This document shows, piece after piece, positions 37,010 through 47,007 of a stretch of DNA of 64,000 nucleotides. The stretch's first letter is position 1. The number at the start of each line of letters is the position of its first letter. Location of the stretch: NCBI GenBank assembly GCA_004020365.1, contig SAQR01000002.1, forward strand, positions 62,001 to 126,000. The letters are read 5' to 3'. The notes under the pieces were generated by a model. That model saw nothing but the letters and a program-made list of their open reading frames with translations. It made no database searches and was not told where the DNA came from. The translations under genes and the position numbers were made by a program. The DNA is from Mesorhizobium sp. GTDB lineage: Bacteria > Pseudomonadota > Alphaproteobacteria > Rhizobiales > Rhizobiaceae.

Positions 37010-38611
37010 ATGATGAACCGGACAATATCGCGCCGTGCACTGATGCAATGGGCGCTCGGCGGTGTCGCCGTCTTGCAAGGCGTTGGCTGGACGGGGCTGG
37101 CCCAGGCAGCGGCAAGCGGCCAATTGCGGATCGGCATGGCTGCTCCGCCGACGACGTTAGACCCGCATTTGAAGAGCAATGCGCCGAATAACGCGCTTGC
37201 CACCCACATCTACGACACGCTTGTCACCAACGACGAAAAATCGATCTCCCGACCGGGGCTGGCGACGGCCTGGCGCGTGGTCGACGACACCCATTGGGAG
37301 TTCGACCTGCGGCCAGACGTGCGCTTCAGCGACGGTGAGCCGCTCACCGTAGACGACATCGTCGTCTCATTCGACCGGGCCAACACCATCGAAAGCACGG
37401 CGTCGTTCCGGACCTACACGCGCAACATCAAGTCGATCACCTCGCCCCAAACCGGCAAGCTTCTCATCGAAACCAAGCAGCCGGAGCCGCTTCTGCCCAA
37501 TTCGCTCAGTCGCATTCGCATCATCCGCGCCAAGTTCAAGGATACCCCGAGCGATCAGTTCAACAACGGCACTGCGGCGATCGGCACTGGCCCCTATGTG
37601 CTGAAGGAATATGTTTCCGGCAACCGTGTCGCGCTTTCCGCCAATCCCAACTACTGGGGACCGAGGCCTGCTTTGCCGGACGTCGAGCTCCGCATCGTCA
37701 CCGATGCCGGCGCGCGACTTGCCAACCTGCTCGCCGGCGATCTCGATCTCGTCGAACAGGTGCCCTACGAGGGTGTTGCTCGCGTCGAACAAGACGAGCG
37801 CTTTCACATCATCCGCGGCGTCTCGAGCCGGGTGGTTTTCTTCTCGCTGGACACGTTCAGGAACGTGACGCCCTTCATCACCGGCAAAGACGGCAAGCCG
37901 CTCGACCGCAACCCGCTGAAGGACCTGCGCGTGCGGCAGGCGCTGGCCATGGCGATCGACCGCAGCGCCATTGTCGAGCGCTTGATGCAGGGCAATGCCA
38001 TTGTCGCTTCACAGTTTCTGCCTGCCGGCGCCCCGGGCACCTCGGCTGCTATCAAGCCCGTTCCATTCGACGCTGCAAAAGCCAAGGCCCTGCTCGCCGA
38101 GGCCGGCTACCCCGAGGGCTTTCGCCTGACGATCCACGGGCCCAACGATCGTATCGTCAACGATTCGAAGATCGTGCAGGCCGTGGCCCAGATGTTCTCT
38201 CGGATCGGCCTGGAAGTCAGCGTCGAGGTCATGCCCTGGTCGGTTTATGCCGACAAGGCGGATGCCCATGAGTTCAGCGTCAATCTGGACTCCTGGGGCG
38301 TCAACACAGGCGAAACCTCGAACCCGATGACAGCTCTGGTCGCGACGCAGAATCCGGACGCCGGTATGGGCATCGCCAATTCGGGCCGCTACTCCAATCC
38401 CGATCTCGATGCCAAACTGGCTGTGGCGAAGCGGACGCTGGACGATGTCAAACGCGAAAAGATGCTCTCGGAGCTCAGCGAGATCGTCTTCGACGACGTC
38501 GCACTGATTCCACTGCATCATGAGGTTCTCGTCGTGGCTGCCCGGAAGGACCTTCAGTTCACGACGCGCGCCGACCAGTATACGCTGGCCATAAATGCTA
38601 AGACTGTCTGA
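37010..38611 (+). CDS. Peptide ABC transporter, periplasmic binding protein (DppA/OppA type)
   Basis: Solute-binding protein family 5, 533 residues. N-terminal twin-arginine segment (NRTISRRALMQW) precedes a hydrophobic stretch ending GLAQAA, so export could be by Tat. The mature part has ATAWRVVDDTHWEFDLRPDVRFSDGEPL, GTGPYVLKEY and NPNYWGPRP, all family landmarks. ATG 37010 follows GGAG; the longer frame to 36809 is not translated sensibly. It is far from the permeases (three genes intervene) but the whole row is colinear. Confidence 0.93.
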   Translation: MMNRTISRRALMQWALGGVAVLQGVGWTGLAQAAASGQLRIGMAAPPTTLDPHLKSNAPNNALATHIYDTLVTNDEKSISRPGLATAWRVVDDTHWEFDLRPDVRFSDGEPLTVDDIVVSFDRANTIESTASFRTYTRNIKSITSPQTGKLLIETKQPEPLLPNSLSRIRIIRAKFKDTPSDQFNNGTAAIGTGPYVLKEYVSGNRVALSANPNYWGPRPALPDVELRIVTDAGARLANLLAGDLDLVEQVPYEGVARVEQDERFHIIRGVSSRVVFFSLDTFRNVTPFITGKDGKPLDRNPLKDLRVRQALAMAIDRSAIVERLMQGNAIVASQFLPAGAPGTSAAIKPVPFDAAKAKALLAEAGYPEGFRLTIHGPNDRIVNDSKIVQAVAQMFSRIGLEVSVEVMPWSVYADKADAHEFSVNLDSWGVNTGETSNPMTALVATQNPDAGMGIANSGRYSNPDLDAKLAVAKRTLDDVKREKMLSELSEIVFDDVALIPLHHEVLVVAARKDLQFTTRADQYTLAINAKTV

Positions 38612-38623
38612 GGAGTTGTAGAC

Positions 38624-39484
38624 TTGACGAGCATCGCCACGGGATCTGTTGCGGATCGCGGTCGCGCTACATACGATCTTGGCGCGACCGCCATCTTTGC
38701 TTCCAAATCGGACCCACGCTTCCACTATTGCCTGTACGTACCGCCCGCGGTTGGGGAAGGTGCCCAAGTCGACCTGCTGGTGGCCGTCCATGGTACCGGC
38801 CGCACCTCGTTCCTGGGTTTCCGTGATGCGTTCGCCGAGTTCGGACGCTGGAACGACTGCGCCATTTTGTGCCCGGTGTTTCCAATGGGCGTTCTCGGCG
38901 ACGACGCCCGCAGCGGATACAAATACATGATCGAGGGCGACATACGATACGATCAGGTGCTGCTCGCGATAGTCGAGGAAGTCGTCGCGAAATACCGTCA
39001 GGACTGGACCCGCTTCGCCATGTTCGGATATTCCGGCGGCGGGCAATTCACCCACCGCTTTGCCATCCTCCATCCCGACAGGCTATGGGCGGCGTCGATC
39101 GGCGCGCCGGGCTCGGTGACCTTGCTCGATCCCGCACGGGATTGGTGGGTGGGCATTCGTGACCTGCCGGAGAAGTTCGGCATCACCTTCGACGCCGCGG
39201 CGCTGGCAAAAGTGCCTGTCCAGATGATTGTCGGCGATGCCGACCTGGAGACCTGGGAAATCACGCATGTCCAAGGCAGCACCCATTGGATGCCGGGCGC
39301 CAACGATGCAGGACAAACGAGGCCGGAACGCCTCAGCACGTTGTGTCGATCGTTCGAGGATGCGGGTGTGCGCGTGCGTTTTGATTTGCTGCCCGGGGTA
39401 GCCCACGAACGCGACGCGGTTCTCGATTCGGTCAAGGATTTCCTGGCCCAGGTGCTCAAGGAAAGACGGAACGCATCGAGATGA
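38624..39484 (+). CDS. Alpha/beta-fold hydrolase
   Basis: Esterase- or peptidase-like enzyme of 286 residues. Oxyanion segment HGTG, nucleophile S137 in GYSGGGQ, and a plausible acid (GDADLE) and His (GVAHERD) in order. No signal peptide. The start is TTG 38624 with AGGAG at 38611-38615; the upstream binding protein stop overlaps this site. Ends overlapping the gamma-glutamyltransferase start by 4 bases (ATGA), so the pair is coupled. Substrate unknown; amide or ester cleavage of the imported compound fits. Confidence 0.8.
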   Translation: MTSIATGSVADRGRATYDLGATAIFASKSDPRFHYCLYVPPAVGEGAQVDLLVAVHGTGRTSFLGFRDAFAEFGRWNDCAILCPVFPMGVLGDDARSGYKYMIEGDIRYDQVLLAIVEEVVAKYRQDWTRFAMFGYSGGGQFTHRFAILHPDRLWAASIGAPGSVTLLDPARDWWVGIRDLPEKFGITFDAAALAKVPVQMIVGDADLETWEITHVQGSTHWMPGANDAGQTRPERLSTLCRSFEDAGVRVRFDLLPGVAHERDAVLDSVKDFLAQVLKERRNASR

Positions 39485-41091
39485 ATGCAATGATCGTTGC
39501 GCCGCAGCCGGAGGCGGTCGAGGCGGGCGCTCTGGTGCTCAAACGCGGCGGCAACGCCGTCGATGCGGCGATCGCCTGCGCTTTCATGCAAGGCGTCGTC
39601 GACCCTCAAATGGCCGGCATCGGGGGCTTTGGCTCGATGCAGGTCTATATGCCGCGACGCGGCGTGCACGAGGTGCTTGAATTCTACGCCAGGGCGCCGC
39701 TCAAAGCGTCGCCTGAAATGTGGAGCGACCTCCTGGTCGGCCAGTCGCGCGACGGCTTCGCCTTTCTGCTGGAAGGCGGCATCAGCGAGATCGGCTATCT
39801 CGCGGTCTGCACGCCGGGCAGTGTCAAGGGCTATGCCGAGGCGCTGGCGAGATACGGCACTTTTGAATGGGCCGACGTCGTCGCACCAGCCGCCACGCAG
39901 GCGAGGCGCGGCTTCATGGTCCGCCCGCATGTCCACTGGTACTGGGCCCAGGACGGCGTCGATACCGGCGAAGTGCGGACCCTTGACAAGCTGCGCTTCA
40001 GCAAAACTGGGCGCGCCATTTATTTTCGCCCGGACGGCACGGTCAAGCTGGCAGGTGACGTCGTCGTCAACACCGATCTTGCCCAAACGCTCGAGCGCAT
40101 CGCGGCCGCCGGTCCGGATATTTTCTACAAGGGCGAGATCGCCGAAGAAATCGCTGCCGACATGACCGCCAACGGAGGCCTCATCGGCAAGGATGATCTG
40201 GCGCGCTACGAACTCTCTACCGCGCAACCGCTCTGGGGCGAGTATCGCGGCTACGATATCGCGACCAGCCCGCCGCCCGCCAGCGGCATATCGATGCTGC
40301 AATTACTCCACATCCTCGAGCATTTTGATGTCGGAGCCATGGAGCATGGCGGTGCCGAGCACATCATCCTGCTTGCCGAGGCGATGAAGCGCATGACCAT
40401 CGACAAGGACCGCCACCTCGGCGATCCTGCCTATGTCGACGTGCCGGTCGCGCGGCTGCTGTCCCGCGATTATTGCGGCGGGCTCGCCGCCGAGATCGAG
40501 GCTGGGCTGCGCGCCAGGGTCGAGCGGGTCGACGATCGGTCGCCGCGCGAGACGACCCATATTTCGGTGGTCGACCGGGAGGGCAATGCCGTCGCCTTGA
40601 CCCACACGCTGGGCAGTCCGTCGGGGGCGATCACCGATGGCTTGGGTTTCATGTACAACGGAACAATGAGCCGCTTCGACCCAAGGCCGGGCAGGGCCGG
40701 ATCGCTGGCTCCCGGCAAGCGGCGGGCCAGCTCTGCGGCGCCCACCATCGTCTTCAAGGACGACCGGCCGGTGATCGTCATGGGCGCACCAGGCGGCAGC
40801 TATATCGCGCCGTCCATGGCGCAGGGGCTGATGAACCTCATTGATTTCGATATGAGCATGTCGGAAGCGGTGGCCGCCCCAAGGATCGTGGCGGTGTCGA
40901 ACACAATCGACGTCTCCAATCGCATTCCGCGCTATGTCACTGAAGAAATCGAGGGCCGGGGCTACGAGGTGAAGCGCTCCTGGCAAAGTTACGCTTTTGC
41001 CGCCCTTCATGGCATCCAGATCGAAGATGGAATTTGCCGCGGCGGCGCCGACCCGCAGCGCGACGGCATGGCGATGGCGGTGCCGGCGTGA
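39481..41091 (+). CDS. ggt: Gamma-glutamyltransferase-family protein
   Basis: N-terminal nucleophile hydrolase of 536 residues, expected to self-cleave before the threonine of TTHISVVD (T358) into large and small subunits. Substrate motifs NAVDAAIACAF and GIGGFG at the N-terminus, SGAITDGLGFMYNGTM and GKRRASSAAP with GGS after it are all in place. Oddity: no signal peptide (start MNAMIVAPQPE), so it works in the cytoplasm, whereas classic GGT is periplasmic. Coupled to the hydrolase upstream. Placed before a peptide importer, it probably splits imported gamma-glutamyl compounds. Confidence 0.92.
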   Translation: MNAMIVAPQPEAVEAGALVLKRGGNAVDAAIACAFMQGVVDPQMAGIGGFGSMQVYMPRRGVHEVLEFYARAPLKASPEMWSDLLVGQSRDGFAFLLEGGISEIGYLAVCTPGSVKGYAEALARYGTFEWADVVAPAATQARRGFMVRPHVHWYWAQDGVDTGEVRTLDKLRFSKTGRAIYFRPDGTVKLAGDVVVNTDLAQTLERIAAAGPDIFYKGEIAEEIAADMTANGGLIGKDDLARYELSTAQPLWGEYRGYDIATSPPPASGISMLQLLHILEHFDVGAMEHGGAEHIILLAEAMKRMTIDKDRHLGDPAYVDVPVARLLSRDYCGGLAAEIEAGLRARVERVDDRSPRETTHISVVDREGNAVALTHTLGSPSGAITDGLGFMYNGTMSRFDPRPGRAGSLAPGKRRASSAAPTIVFKDDRPVIVMGAPGGSYIAPSMAQGLMNLIDFDMSMSEAVAAPRIVAVSNTIDVSNRIPRYVTEEIEGRGYEVKRSWQSYAFAALHGIQIEDGICRGGADPQRDGMAMAVPA

Positions 41092-41149
41092 TGTGCCGCG
41101 CACAGACCACCGGCGAGCCTTTCCGGCAATCAGGCTGCGGAGCGATGCC

Positions 41150-42127
41150 ATGACCGCAGCCGTCGTGCGCCGGCTGCTCCAGGCAGTGATGGTCATGTTC
41201 GCCATGACGGTCATCGTCTTCATCGCGATCAACGTCATCGGCGACCCCGTCGACATTTTGATCTCGCCCGACGCCGATCAGATCGAGCGCGCGCGCGTCG
41301 TCCAGGCACTCGGGCTCGACCTGCCGCTTTGGCAGCAGTATCTCCGCTTCCTCTGGGCGGCGCTCCATGGCGACCTTGGCGAGAGCTACGTCTACAACGA
41401 GCCGGCGATCAGGGTGATCCTGCAGCGACTGCCGGCGACGCTCGAGCTGGCCATCTCAGCCATTCTCATTGCCATCGTCGTCGGCGTGCCACTCGGGCTC
41501 TATGCCGGGCTGCGGCCGGACGGCATCTTGAGCCGCGTCATCATGACCGTGAGCATCCTCGGCTTTTCGCTGCCGACCTTCTGGGTCGGGCTGGTGCTGA
41601 TCATGTTTTTCGGCGTGCAGCTCGGCTGGTTGCCGAGCGGCGGGCGCGGCCAGACCGCCGAACTGTTCGGCGTCCAATGGGCGTTCCTGACCAAAGACGG
41701 CCTTGCCCACCTGATCCTGCCGGCGGTGAACCTCGCCTTGTTCGACGCCTGTCTCATTCTGCGCCTGACGCGCGCCGGCGTCGCCGAAGTCCTGCCGCTC
41801 GATTTCATCAAGTTCGCGCGGGCCAAGGGCCTCAGGGAAACGCGCGTGATCGGCGTCCACGTCTCGAAGAACATCATGATCCCGGTGGTGACCATTATCG
41901 GCCTGGAATTCGGCTCGATCGTCGCCTTCTCGGTCGTCACCGAAAGCGTGTTCAGCTGGCCGGGCATGGGCAAGTTGATCATCGACAGCATCAACGTGCT
42001 CGACCGCCCGATCATCACCGCATACCTGATGGCGATCGTCGCCTTCTTCGTCATGATCAATCTCGTCGTCGACCTGACCTATACGGCACTCGACCCGCGG
42101 GTGCGGCTCCAGGGCGAGGGACCGTGA
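41150..42127 (+). CDS. Dipeptide-type ABC permease (DppB)
   Basis: Inner-membrane permease of 325 residues, six helices, with the N-terminal VVRRLLQAVMVMFAMTVIVF helix and EAA-type loop (RAGVAEVLPLDFIKFARAKGL) near 210-235. I use ATG 41150; the longer open frame reaches back into ggt. Ends one base before the DppC gene. Confidence 0.93.
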   Translation: MTAAVVRRLLQAVMVMFAMTVIVFIAINVIGDPVDILISPDADQIERARVVQALGLDLPLWQQYLRFLWAALHGDLGESYVYNEPAIRVILQRLPATLELAISAILIAIVVGVPLGLYAGLRPDGILSRVIMTVSILGFSLPTFWVGLVLIMFFGVQLGWLPSGGRGQTAELFGVQWAFLTKDGLAHLILPAVNLALFDACLILRLTRAGVAEVLPLDFIKFARAKGLRETRVIGVHVSKNIMIPVVTIIGLEFGSIVAFSVVTESVFSWPGMGKLIIDSINVLDRPIITAYLMAIVAFFVMINLVVDLTYTALDPRVRLQGEGP

Positions 42128-42128
42128 C

Positions 42129-43052
42129 ATGAGCGTCGACACCTTGCCGCCACCGATGCCTACCGAGGCCGAGAAAGGTGAGGAGGCGCCGTTTCGAGTG
42201 CTCGTGCGGGCATTCTTCCGCTCGCCTGCCGCTATTGTCGGTTTCGTGCTGCTGACCGCGATCATCGGGCTGGCGCTGCTCGCGCCGTTTTTAGCGCCGC
42301 AAAATCCCTACGACCTGAACCAGCTCGACATCATGGACAGCCGCCTGCCGCCCGGCTCGCAATCGATGACGGGCATGATTTTTTGGCTCGGCACCGACGA
42401 CCAGGGTCGTGACATGCTTTCCGGCATCATCTACGGCCTGCGCATATCGCTCGGCGTCGGCGTCAGCTCGGCGCTTTTCGCCGCGCTGTTTGGCGCCTCT
42501 TTAGGCCTGCTCGCCGCCTATGTCGGCGGTCGCACCGAGACGGCGATCATGCGCATCGTCGATCTGCAACTCTCCTTCCCCTCTATCCTCGTTGCGCTGA
42601 TGATCCTCGCCTTTATCGGCAAGGGAATCCTCAACGTCGTACTCGCGCTGGTGATCGTCGAATGGGCGACTTATGCACGTGCCGCGCGCGGCACGGCGCT
42701 GGTGGAGCGACGCAAGGAATATATGGAAGCGGCAGAGTCGCTCGCCATTCCGCGATGGCGCATCCTGTTCGTCCATCTGCTGCCCAACTGCCTGCCGCCG
42801 CTGATCGTGATCGCGACGGTGCAGGTGGCGCGCGCCATCTCGCTTGAGGCGACCTTGTCCTTCCTTGGCCTGGGTGTGCCGATCACCGAGCCCAGTCTCG
42901 GCCTGCTGGTCGCCAACGGCTATCAGTACATGCTCTCCGGCATGACGTGGATCAGCTTCTATCCGGGCGTGGCGCTGCTGATTACCGTGGTTGCGATCAA
43001 CCTCGTCGGGGATCGGCTCCGCGACGTGCTCAACCCGCGGGGGCGCGAATGA
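42129..43052 (+). CDS. Dipeptide-type ABC permease (DppC)
   Basis: Inner-membrane permease of 307 residues, DppC type, with an N-terminal cytoplasmic stretch and NPYDLNQLDIM, LGTDDQGRDMLSGIIYGLR, and EAA-like ERRKEYMEAAESLAIPRWRI motifs. Its end overlaps the next ATPase gene by 4 bases (ATGA). Confidence 0.94.
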   Translation: MSVDTLPPPMPTEAEKGEEAPFRVLVRAFFRSPAAIVGFVLLTAIIGLALLAPFLAPQNPYDLNQLDIMDSRLPPGSQSMTGMIFWLGTDDQGRDMLSGIIYGLRISLGVGVSSALFAALFGASLGLLAAYVGGRTETAIMRIVDLQLSFPSILVALMILAFIGKGILNVVLALVIVEWATYARAARGTALVERRKEYMEAAESLAIPRWRILFVHLLPNCLPPLIVIATVQVARAISLEATLSFLGLGVPITEPSLGLLVANGYQYMLSGMTWISFYPGVALLITVVAINLVGDRLRDVLNPRGRE

Positions 43053-44011
43053 ACGCGACCGTGCTCGAAGTCCGCGATCTCAGGACCCATTTCGGACAAG
43101 CAAAAGCCGTTGACGGCGTCTCGTTCAGCGTCGCGCGCGGCGACGTTCTGGGTCTCGTCGGTGAAAGCGGGTCCGGCAAGTCGGTCACCGGCTTTTCCAT
43201 CATCGGCCTTGTCGATCCGCCAGGCACGATCGTCGGCGGCCAGATCGTCTTCGACGGCCGCGACATCACCCGCTCCAGCCGCGAGGAGATGCGAGCGCTG
43301 CGCGGGCGCCGCATGGCGATGATCTTCCAAGATCCGATGATGACGCTGAACCCGGTCCTGCGCATCGACACGCAGATGATCGAGGCGGTGCAGGCGCATG
43401 AAAACGTCTCGCGGATGGATGCCAGGGCGCGGGCGCGCGACGCACTCGGTATGGTCGGGATTCCGAGCCCGGACGAGCGGCTGCAGGCCTATCCGCATCA
43501 GTTTTCCGGCGGCATGCGCCAGCGCGTCGTTATCGCTATTGCGCTGCTGCACCGGCCGGACTTCATCATTGCCGACGAGCCGACCACCGCGCTCGATGTG
43601 ACGATCCAGGCGCAGATCCTCGCCGAGATGCAAAAGCTCGTGGCGCAGAACAACACGTCGCTGATCTGGATCACGCATGATCTCGCCGTCGTCTCGCGGC
43701 TCGCCGACCGGATCGCCGTGATGTATGCGGGCCGCATCGTCGAATCCGGCCCAGTGTCGGACGTTCTCGCCCGTCCGCTGCACCCTTATACCGCCGGCCT
43801 GATCGACTCCGTTCCCAGCCGCAACCGGCGTGGTGAGCGGCTTCGGCAGATCCCGGGAATGGCGCCCAGTGTTGCGCGGCTGCCGGCCGGATGCGCTTTC
43901 GCCCCGCGCTGCGCGCGTGCCGATGCGGTGTGTGCCCAGGCGGTGCCTCTGCTCACTGCTGGCCCGCGCGAGCACCGCTGCGTTCATCCCTTGCCGGAGC
44001 TCCGCGCATGA
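43049..44011 (+). CDS. Peptide ABC transporter ATP-binding protein (DppD)
   Basis: First ATPase subunit, 320 residues. Walker A GESGSGKS, signature [15 protein letters not shown], Walker [15 protein letters not shown], and the C-terminal oligopeptide/dipeptide ATPase domain with the FAPRC motif and its cysteines. The start ATG 43049 overlaps the DppC stop (ATGA), which rules out the longer in-frame start upstream. Confidence 0.95.
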   Translation: MNATVLEVRDLRTHFGQAKAVDGVSFSVARGDVLGLVGESGSGKSVTGFSIIGLVDPPGTIVGGQIVFDGRDITRSSREEMRALRGRRMAMIFQDPMMTLNPVLRIDTQMIEAVQAHENVSRMDARARARDALGMVGIPSPDERLQAYPHQFSGGMRQRVVIAIALLHRPDFIIADEPTTALDVTIQAQILAEMQKLVAQNNTSLIWITHDLAVVSRLADRIAVMYAGRIVESGPVSDVLARPLHPYTAGLIDSVPSRNRRGERLRQIPGMAPSVARLPAGCAFAPRCARADAVCAQAVPLLTAGPREHRCVHPLPELRA

Positions 44012-45063
44012 TCCCCTCCACCCCGGTTGCGGCAGACGTTCAAAGCTCCTCAGCGGGTTCTAGCGGGATGGCGCCGCTGATCGAGCTGAACAAGATTTCT
44101 CACAGCTTCGGCACGCGGCCGGATCTCGCTGCCCGTTTGGCGATCTCGTTCAAACTTGCCAAACCGGCGGCAAGGGTGCAGGCGATCGACGGCGTCAGCC
44201 TCGCCGTTCGCAGGGGCGAGGTTCTGGGCCTCGTGGGCGAGTCGGGATGCGGCAAGTCCACGCTGGGGCGGATCGTCGCCGGCATCCTGTCGCCCACCAG
44301 AGGATCGGTATCGTGGCGCGGCAAGGATATGAAGGCGCTACCGCCGTCCGAACGGCGTGAGGCCAAGCTGCGCGTGCAGATGATATTCCAGAACCCCTAT
44401 GCCTCGCTCAATCCGCGCCGCAAAGCGGCCGACATCGTCGGCGAGGCGCCGCGCGTTCACGGTCTGGTCGACGGCGATCTCGGCACCTTTGTCGATCAAC
44501 AGTTCCGGCGTGCCGGTCTCGATCCGGCGCTAAAACACCGCTTTCCGCATCAATTCAGCGGCGGCCAGCGCCAGCGCATCGGCATTGCGCGCGCGCTCGC
44601 CGTGCAGCCGGAATTCCTTGTCTGCGATGAGGCCGTTGCCGCCCTGGACGTCTCGATCCAGGCGCAAATCCTCAATCTCTTCATGGACCTGCGCGAGAGG
44701 CTGAACCTCACCTATCTGTTCATCAGCCACGATCTCGGGGTGGTCGAGCACATCTCCGATCGGGTGGCGATCATGTATCTCGGCCGCATCGTCGAAGAGG
44801 CTCCAGCCGAGGAGATCTTCGCACGGGCCAACCATCCCTACACGCAGGCGCTTCTGGCCGAGGTGCCGCGGATCGAAACCACCAAACGCGGCTTTGCCGC
44901 GATAAAGGGTGAATTGCCGAGCCCGCTCTCGCCGCCGAGTGGCTGTCATTTCCACCCTCGCTGCCCGCACGCGATGCCTCGCTGCCGCACCGAAGCGCCC
45001 CGACTGAAGGCGGTTGCTGCCGGACACAAGAGCGCATGCCATCTCAACGACGCCGCCGCCTAA
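44008..45063 (+). CDS. Peptide ABC transporter ATP-binding protein (DppF)
   Basis: Second ATPase subunit, 351 residues. Walker A GESGCGKS, signature FSGGQRQRIGIARAL, Walker B FLVCDEAVAALD, C-terminal CHFHPRCPHAMPRC motif. The start overlaps the DppD stop by 4 bases (ATGA). Followed 20 bases later by a CocE-type hydrolase. Confidence 0.95.
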   Translation: MIPSTPVAADVQSSSAGSSGMAPLIELNKISHSFGTRPDLAARLAISFKLAKPAARVQAIDGVSLAVRRGEVLGLVGESGCGKSTLGRIVAGILSPTRGSVSWRGKDMKALPPSERREAKLRVQMIFQNPYASLNPRRKAADIVGEAPRVHGLVDGDLGTFVDQQFRRAGLDPALKHRFPHQFSGGQRQRIGIARALAVQPEFLVCDEAVAALDVSIQAQILNLFMDLRERLNLTYLFISHDLGVVEHISDRVAIMYLGRIVEEAPAEEIFARANHPYTQALLAEVPRIETTKRGFAAIKGELPSPLSPPSGCHFHPRCPHAMPRCRTEAPRLKAVAAGHKSACHLNDAAA

Positions 45064-45083
45064 ACGCCTTGGAATTTTTAGAG

Positions 45084-46955
45084 ATGACCGACCTCCAGGC
45101 ATTCCAGCCCGTGACCGATGAAATGGTCCTTTGCCGCGATGTCATGGTGACGATGCGCGATGGCGTAAGACTGGCAACCGACATCTACCGACCGGCAAAG
45201 GGAGGCCGCGCGCTGGACCGGCCAGCTCCCGTCATCGTTGAGCGGACGCCTTATGGCAAGGCGATGGTGTCGCGCGCCGAGCTCGAAGTCGGCATGGCCG
45301 AACCGATGGATCGCGCGATGGTCGCCGAGCATTTCGTGCGCCATGGTTACATCGTCGTCTATCAGGACTGCCGCGGCCGCTACGGCTCGGAAGGCGAGTT
45401 CGTCAAATATCGCTCAGAAGGGCCGGACGGCTACGACACGCTTGCATGGATCGCGGCCCAGCCCTGGTGCAACGGCCGGATCGGCACCATGGGCCTTTCC
45501 TATGCCGCGCATACCCAAATGGCGGCGGCGTGCCTTGCGCCACCGGCTCTCGCAACCATGATCCTCGATTCCGGCGGGTTCTCTAACGCCTTCACCTGCG
45601 GCATCCGCCAAGGCGGCGCGTTCGAGCTGAAACAGGCGACTTGGGCTTATCGGGAAGCTCGCGAGAGCGCCGTCGCCGCCGGCGACGAGTTGGCCCGAAA
45701 GGCGCTCGAAGCCGAAAACCTGCATCGCTGGTTCGGCAAAATGCCGTGGTCGGAGGGCCGTTCCCCGCTCCGCTGGGCTCCGGACTACGAGGCCTATCTG
45801 CTCGAGCAGTGGCGGCACGAGACATCCGACGGTTTCTGGAAGCAGGTCGGCATTCATGCGGCGGGCTTCTACGATGATATTCCCAACATTCCGATCGCCC
45901 TGATCTCGAGCTGGTTCGACGTCTATGTCCCGACGACGTTCGAGAATTTGGCTGGCCTTGCCCGAAACGCGAATCGGCCGCTCGCCTTGATCATGGGTCC
46001 GGGTCTGCACGGCGACCGCAATCTGACCTTTGCCGGCGACGTCGATTTCGGACCGAACGCTCCGCTCGGCGGCAATGTGGCGGCAAGCTGGCTGGAATTT
46101 CGCCGCCGCTGGTTCGATCGCTGGCTGAAGAGCGGGCCGCAGGGCGATCTCGACGCGGAGCCGATTCGCCTTTTCGTCATGGGCGGGGGAAAGGGCACGA
46201 AAAACGAAACGGGCCGTATCGATCACGGCGGGCGCTGGATCAAAGCCAGGAATTGGCCGCTGCCGGACGTGACCGAGCAAAGTTATTATCTGCACCCCAA
46301 CGGCAGGCTTTCGGCGGCCTTTCCCGCGGCCGACGCCGCCGCGCTAAGCTATGATTTCGATCCCGCCGACCCGGTCCCGACCATTGGCGGCGCGCTGACC
46401 AGCGGGCAGCCGATCTTCACCGGCGGCGGCTTCGACCAGAGAGAGGACGAGAGGTTCTTCGGCTGCCGCAATTTTGGACTGCCGCTTTCCGCCCGTCTCG
46501 ATGTCCTCTCCTTTGAGACCGATCCGCTTGCCAACGATTTGACGGTGCTCGGAAGGGTGGCGGTGGATCTCTGGGCGACGACCGATGCGCCCGACACCGA
46601 CTTCACCGCGAAGCTGATCGACGTCTATCCACCGAGCGCCGACTATCCGACGGGCTTTGCCCTGAACCTGTCAGACGGGATTTTCCGCTGTCGTTTCCGG
46701 CATTCGTTCGAAAGGGCCGAGCTCGTGAAACCTGGCGAGATCATGCGGCTTCGCATCGAGCTGTTCGCGACCGCCAATCTGTTCCGTACCGGCCATCGGC
46801 TGCGGCTGGACATCTCTTCGAGCAATTTCCCGAAGTTCGACGTCAATCCGAATACCGGCGCGCCGGCGGGACTGGGTCGTAGCCGGCAAGTGGCGCGCAA
46901 CACGGTTTTCCTCGATGCAACGCGGCCATCGCGGCTGATCGCGGAGAGATTATAA
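45084..46955 (+). CDS. CocE/NonD-family hydrolase (X-Pro dipeptidyl-peptidase S15-like)
   Basis: Large alpha/beta hydrolase of 623 residues: an N-terminal catalytic domain with nucleophile S139 (GLSYAAHTQ; canonical form GxSYxG), oxyanion Tyr in VERTPYGKA, plus a C-terminal jelly-roll domain from about residue 400 (TGHRLRLDISSSNFPKFDVNPNTG). Such enzymes cleave acyl esters or X-Pro amide bonds. No signal peptide. ATG 45084 fits the family N-terminus. Last gene of the peptide operon; its substrate is presumably the compound transported. Confidence 0.9.
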   Translation: MTDLQAFQPVTDEMVLCRDVMVTMRDGVRLATDIYRPAKGGRALDRPAPVIVERTPYGKAMVSRAELEVGMAEPMDRAMVAEHFVRHGYIVVYQDCRGRYGSEGEFVKYRSEGPDGYDTLAWIAAQPWCNGRIGTMGLSYAAHTQMAAACLAPPALATMILDSGGFSNAFTCGIRQGGAFELKQATWAYREARESAVAAGDELARKALEAENLHRWFGKMPWSEGRSPLRWAPDYEAYLLEQWRHETSDGFWKQVGIHAAGFYDDIPNIPIALISSWFDVYVPTTFENLAGLARNANRPLALIMGPGLHGDRNLTFAGDVDFGPNAPLGGNVAASWLEFRRRWFDRWLKSGPQGDLDAEPIRLFVMGGGKGTKNETGRIDHGGRWIKARNWPLPDVTEQSYYLHPNGRLSAAFPAADAAALSYDFDPADPVPTIGGALTSGQPIFTGGGFDQREDERFFGCRNFGLPLSARLDVLSFETDPLANDLTVLGRVAVDLWATTDAPDTDFTAKLIDVYPPSADYPTGFALNLSDGIFRCRFRHSFERAELVKPGEIMRLRIELFATANLFRTGHRLRLDISSSNFPKFDVNPNTGAPAGLGRSRQVARNTVFLDATRPSRLIAERL

Positions 46956-47007
46956 GCAAATCGGGCGGCTCTAGGCCTGGCGATCAGCTTGCGCTGTGGG
47001 ACAGGCC

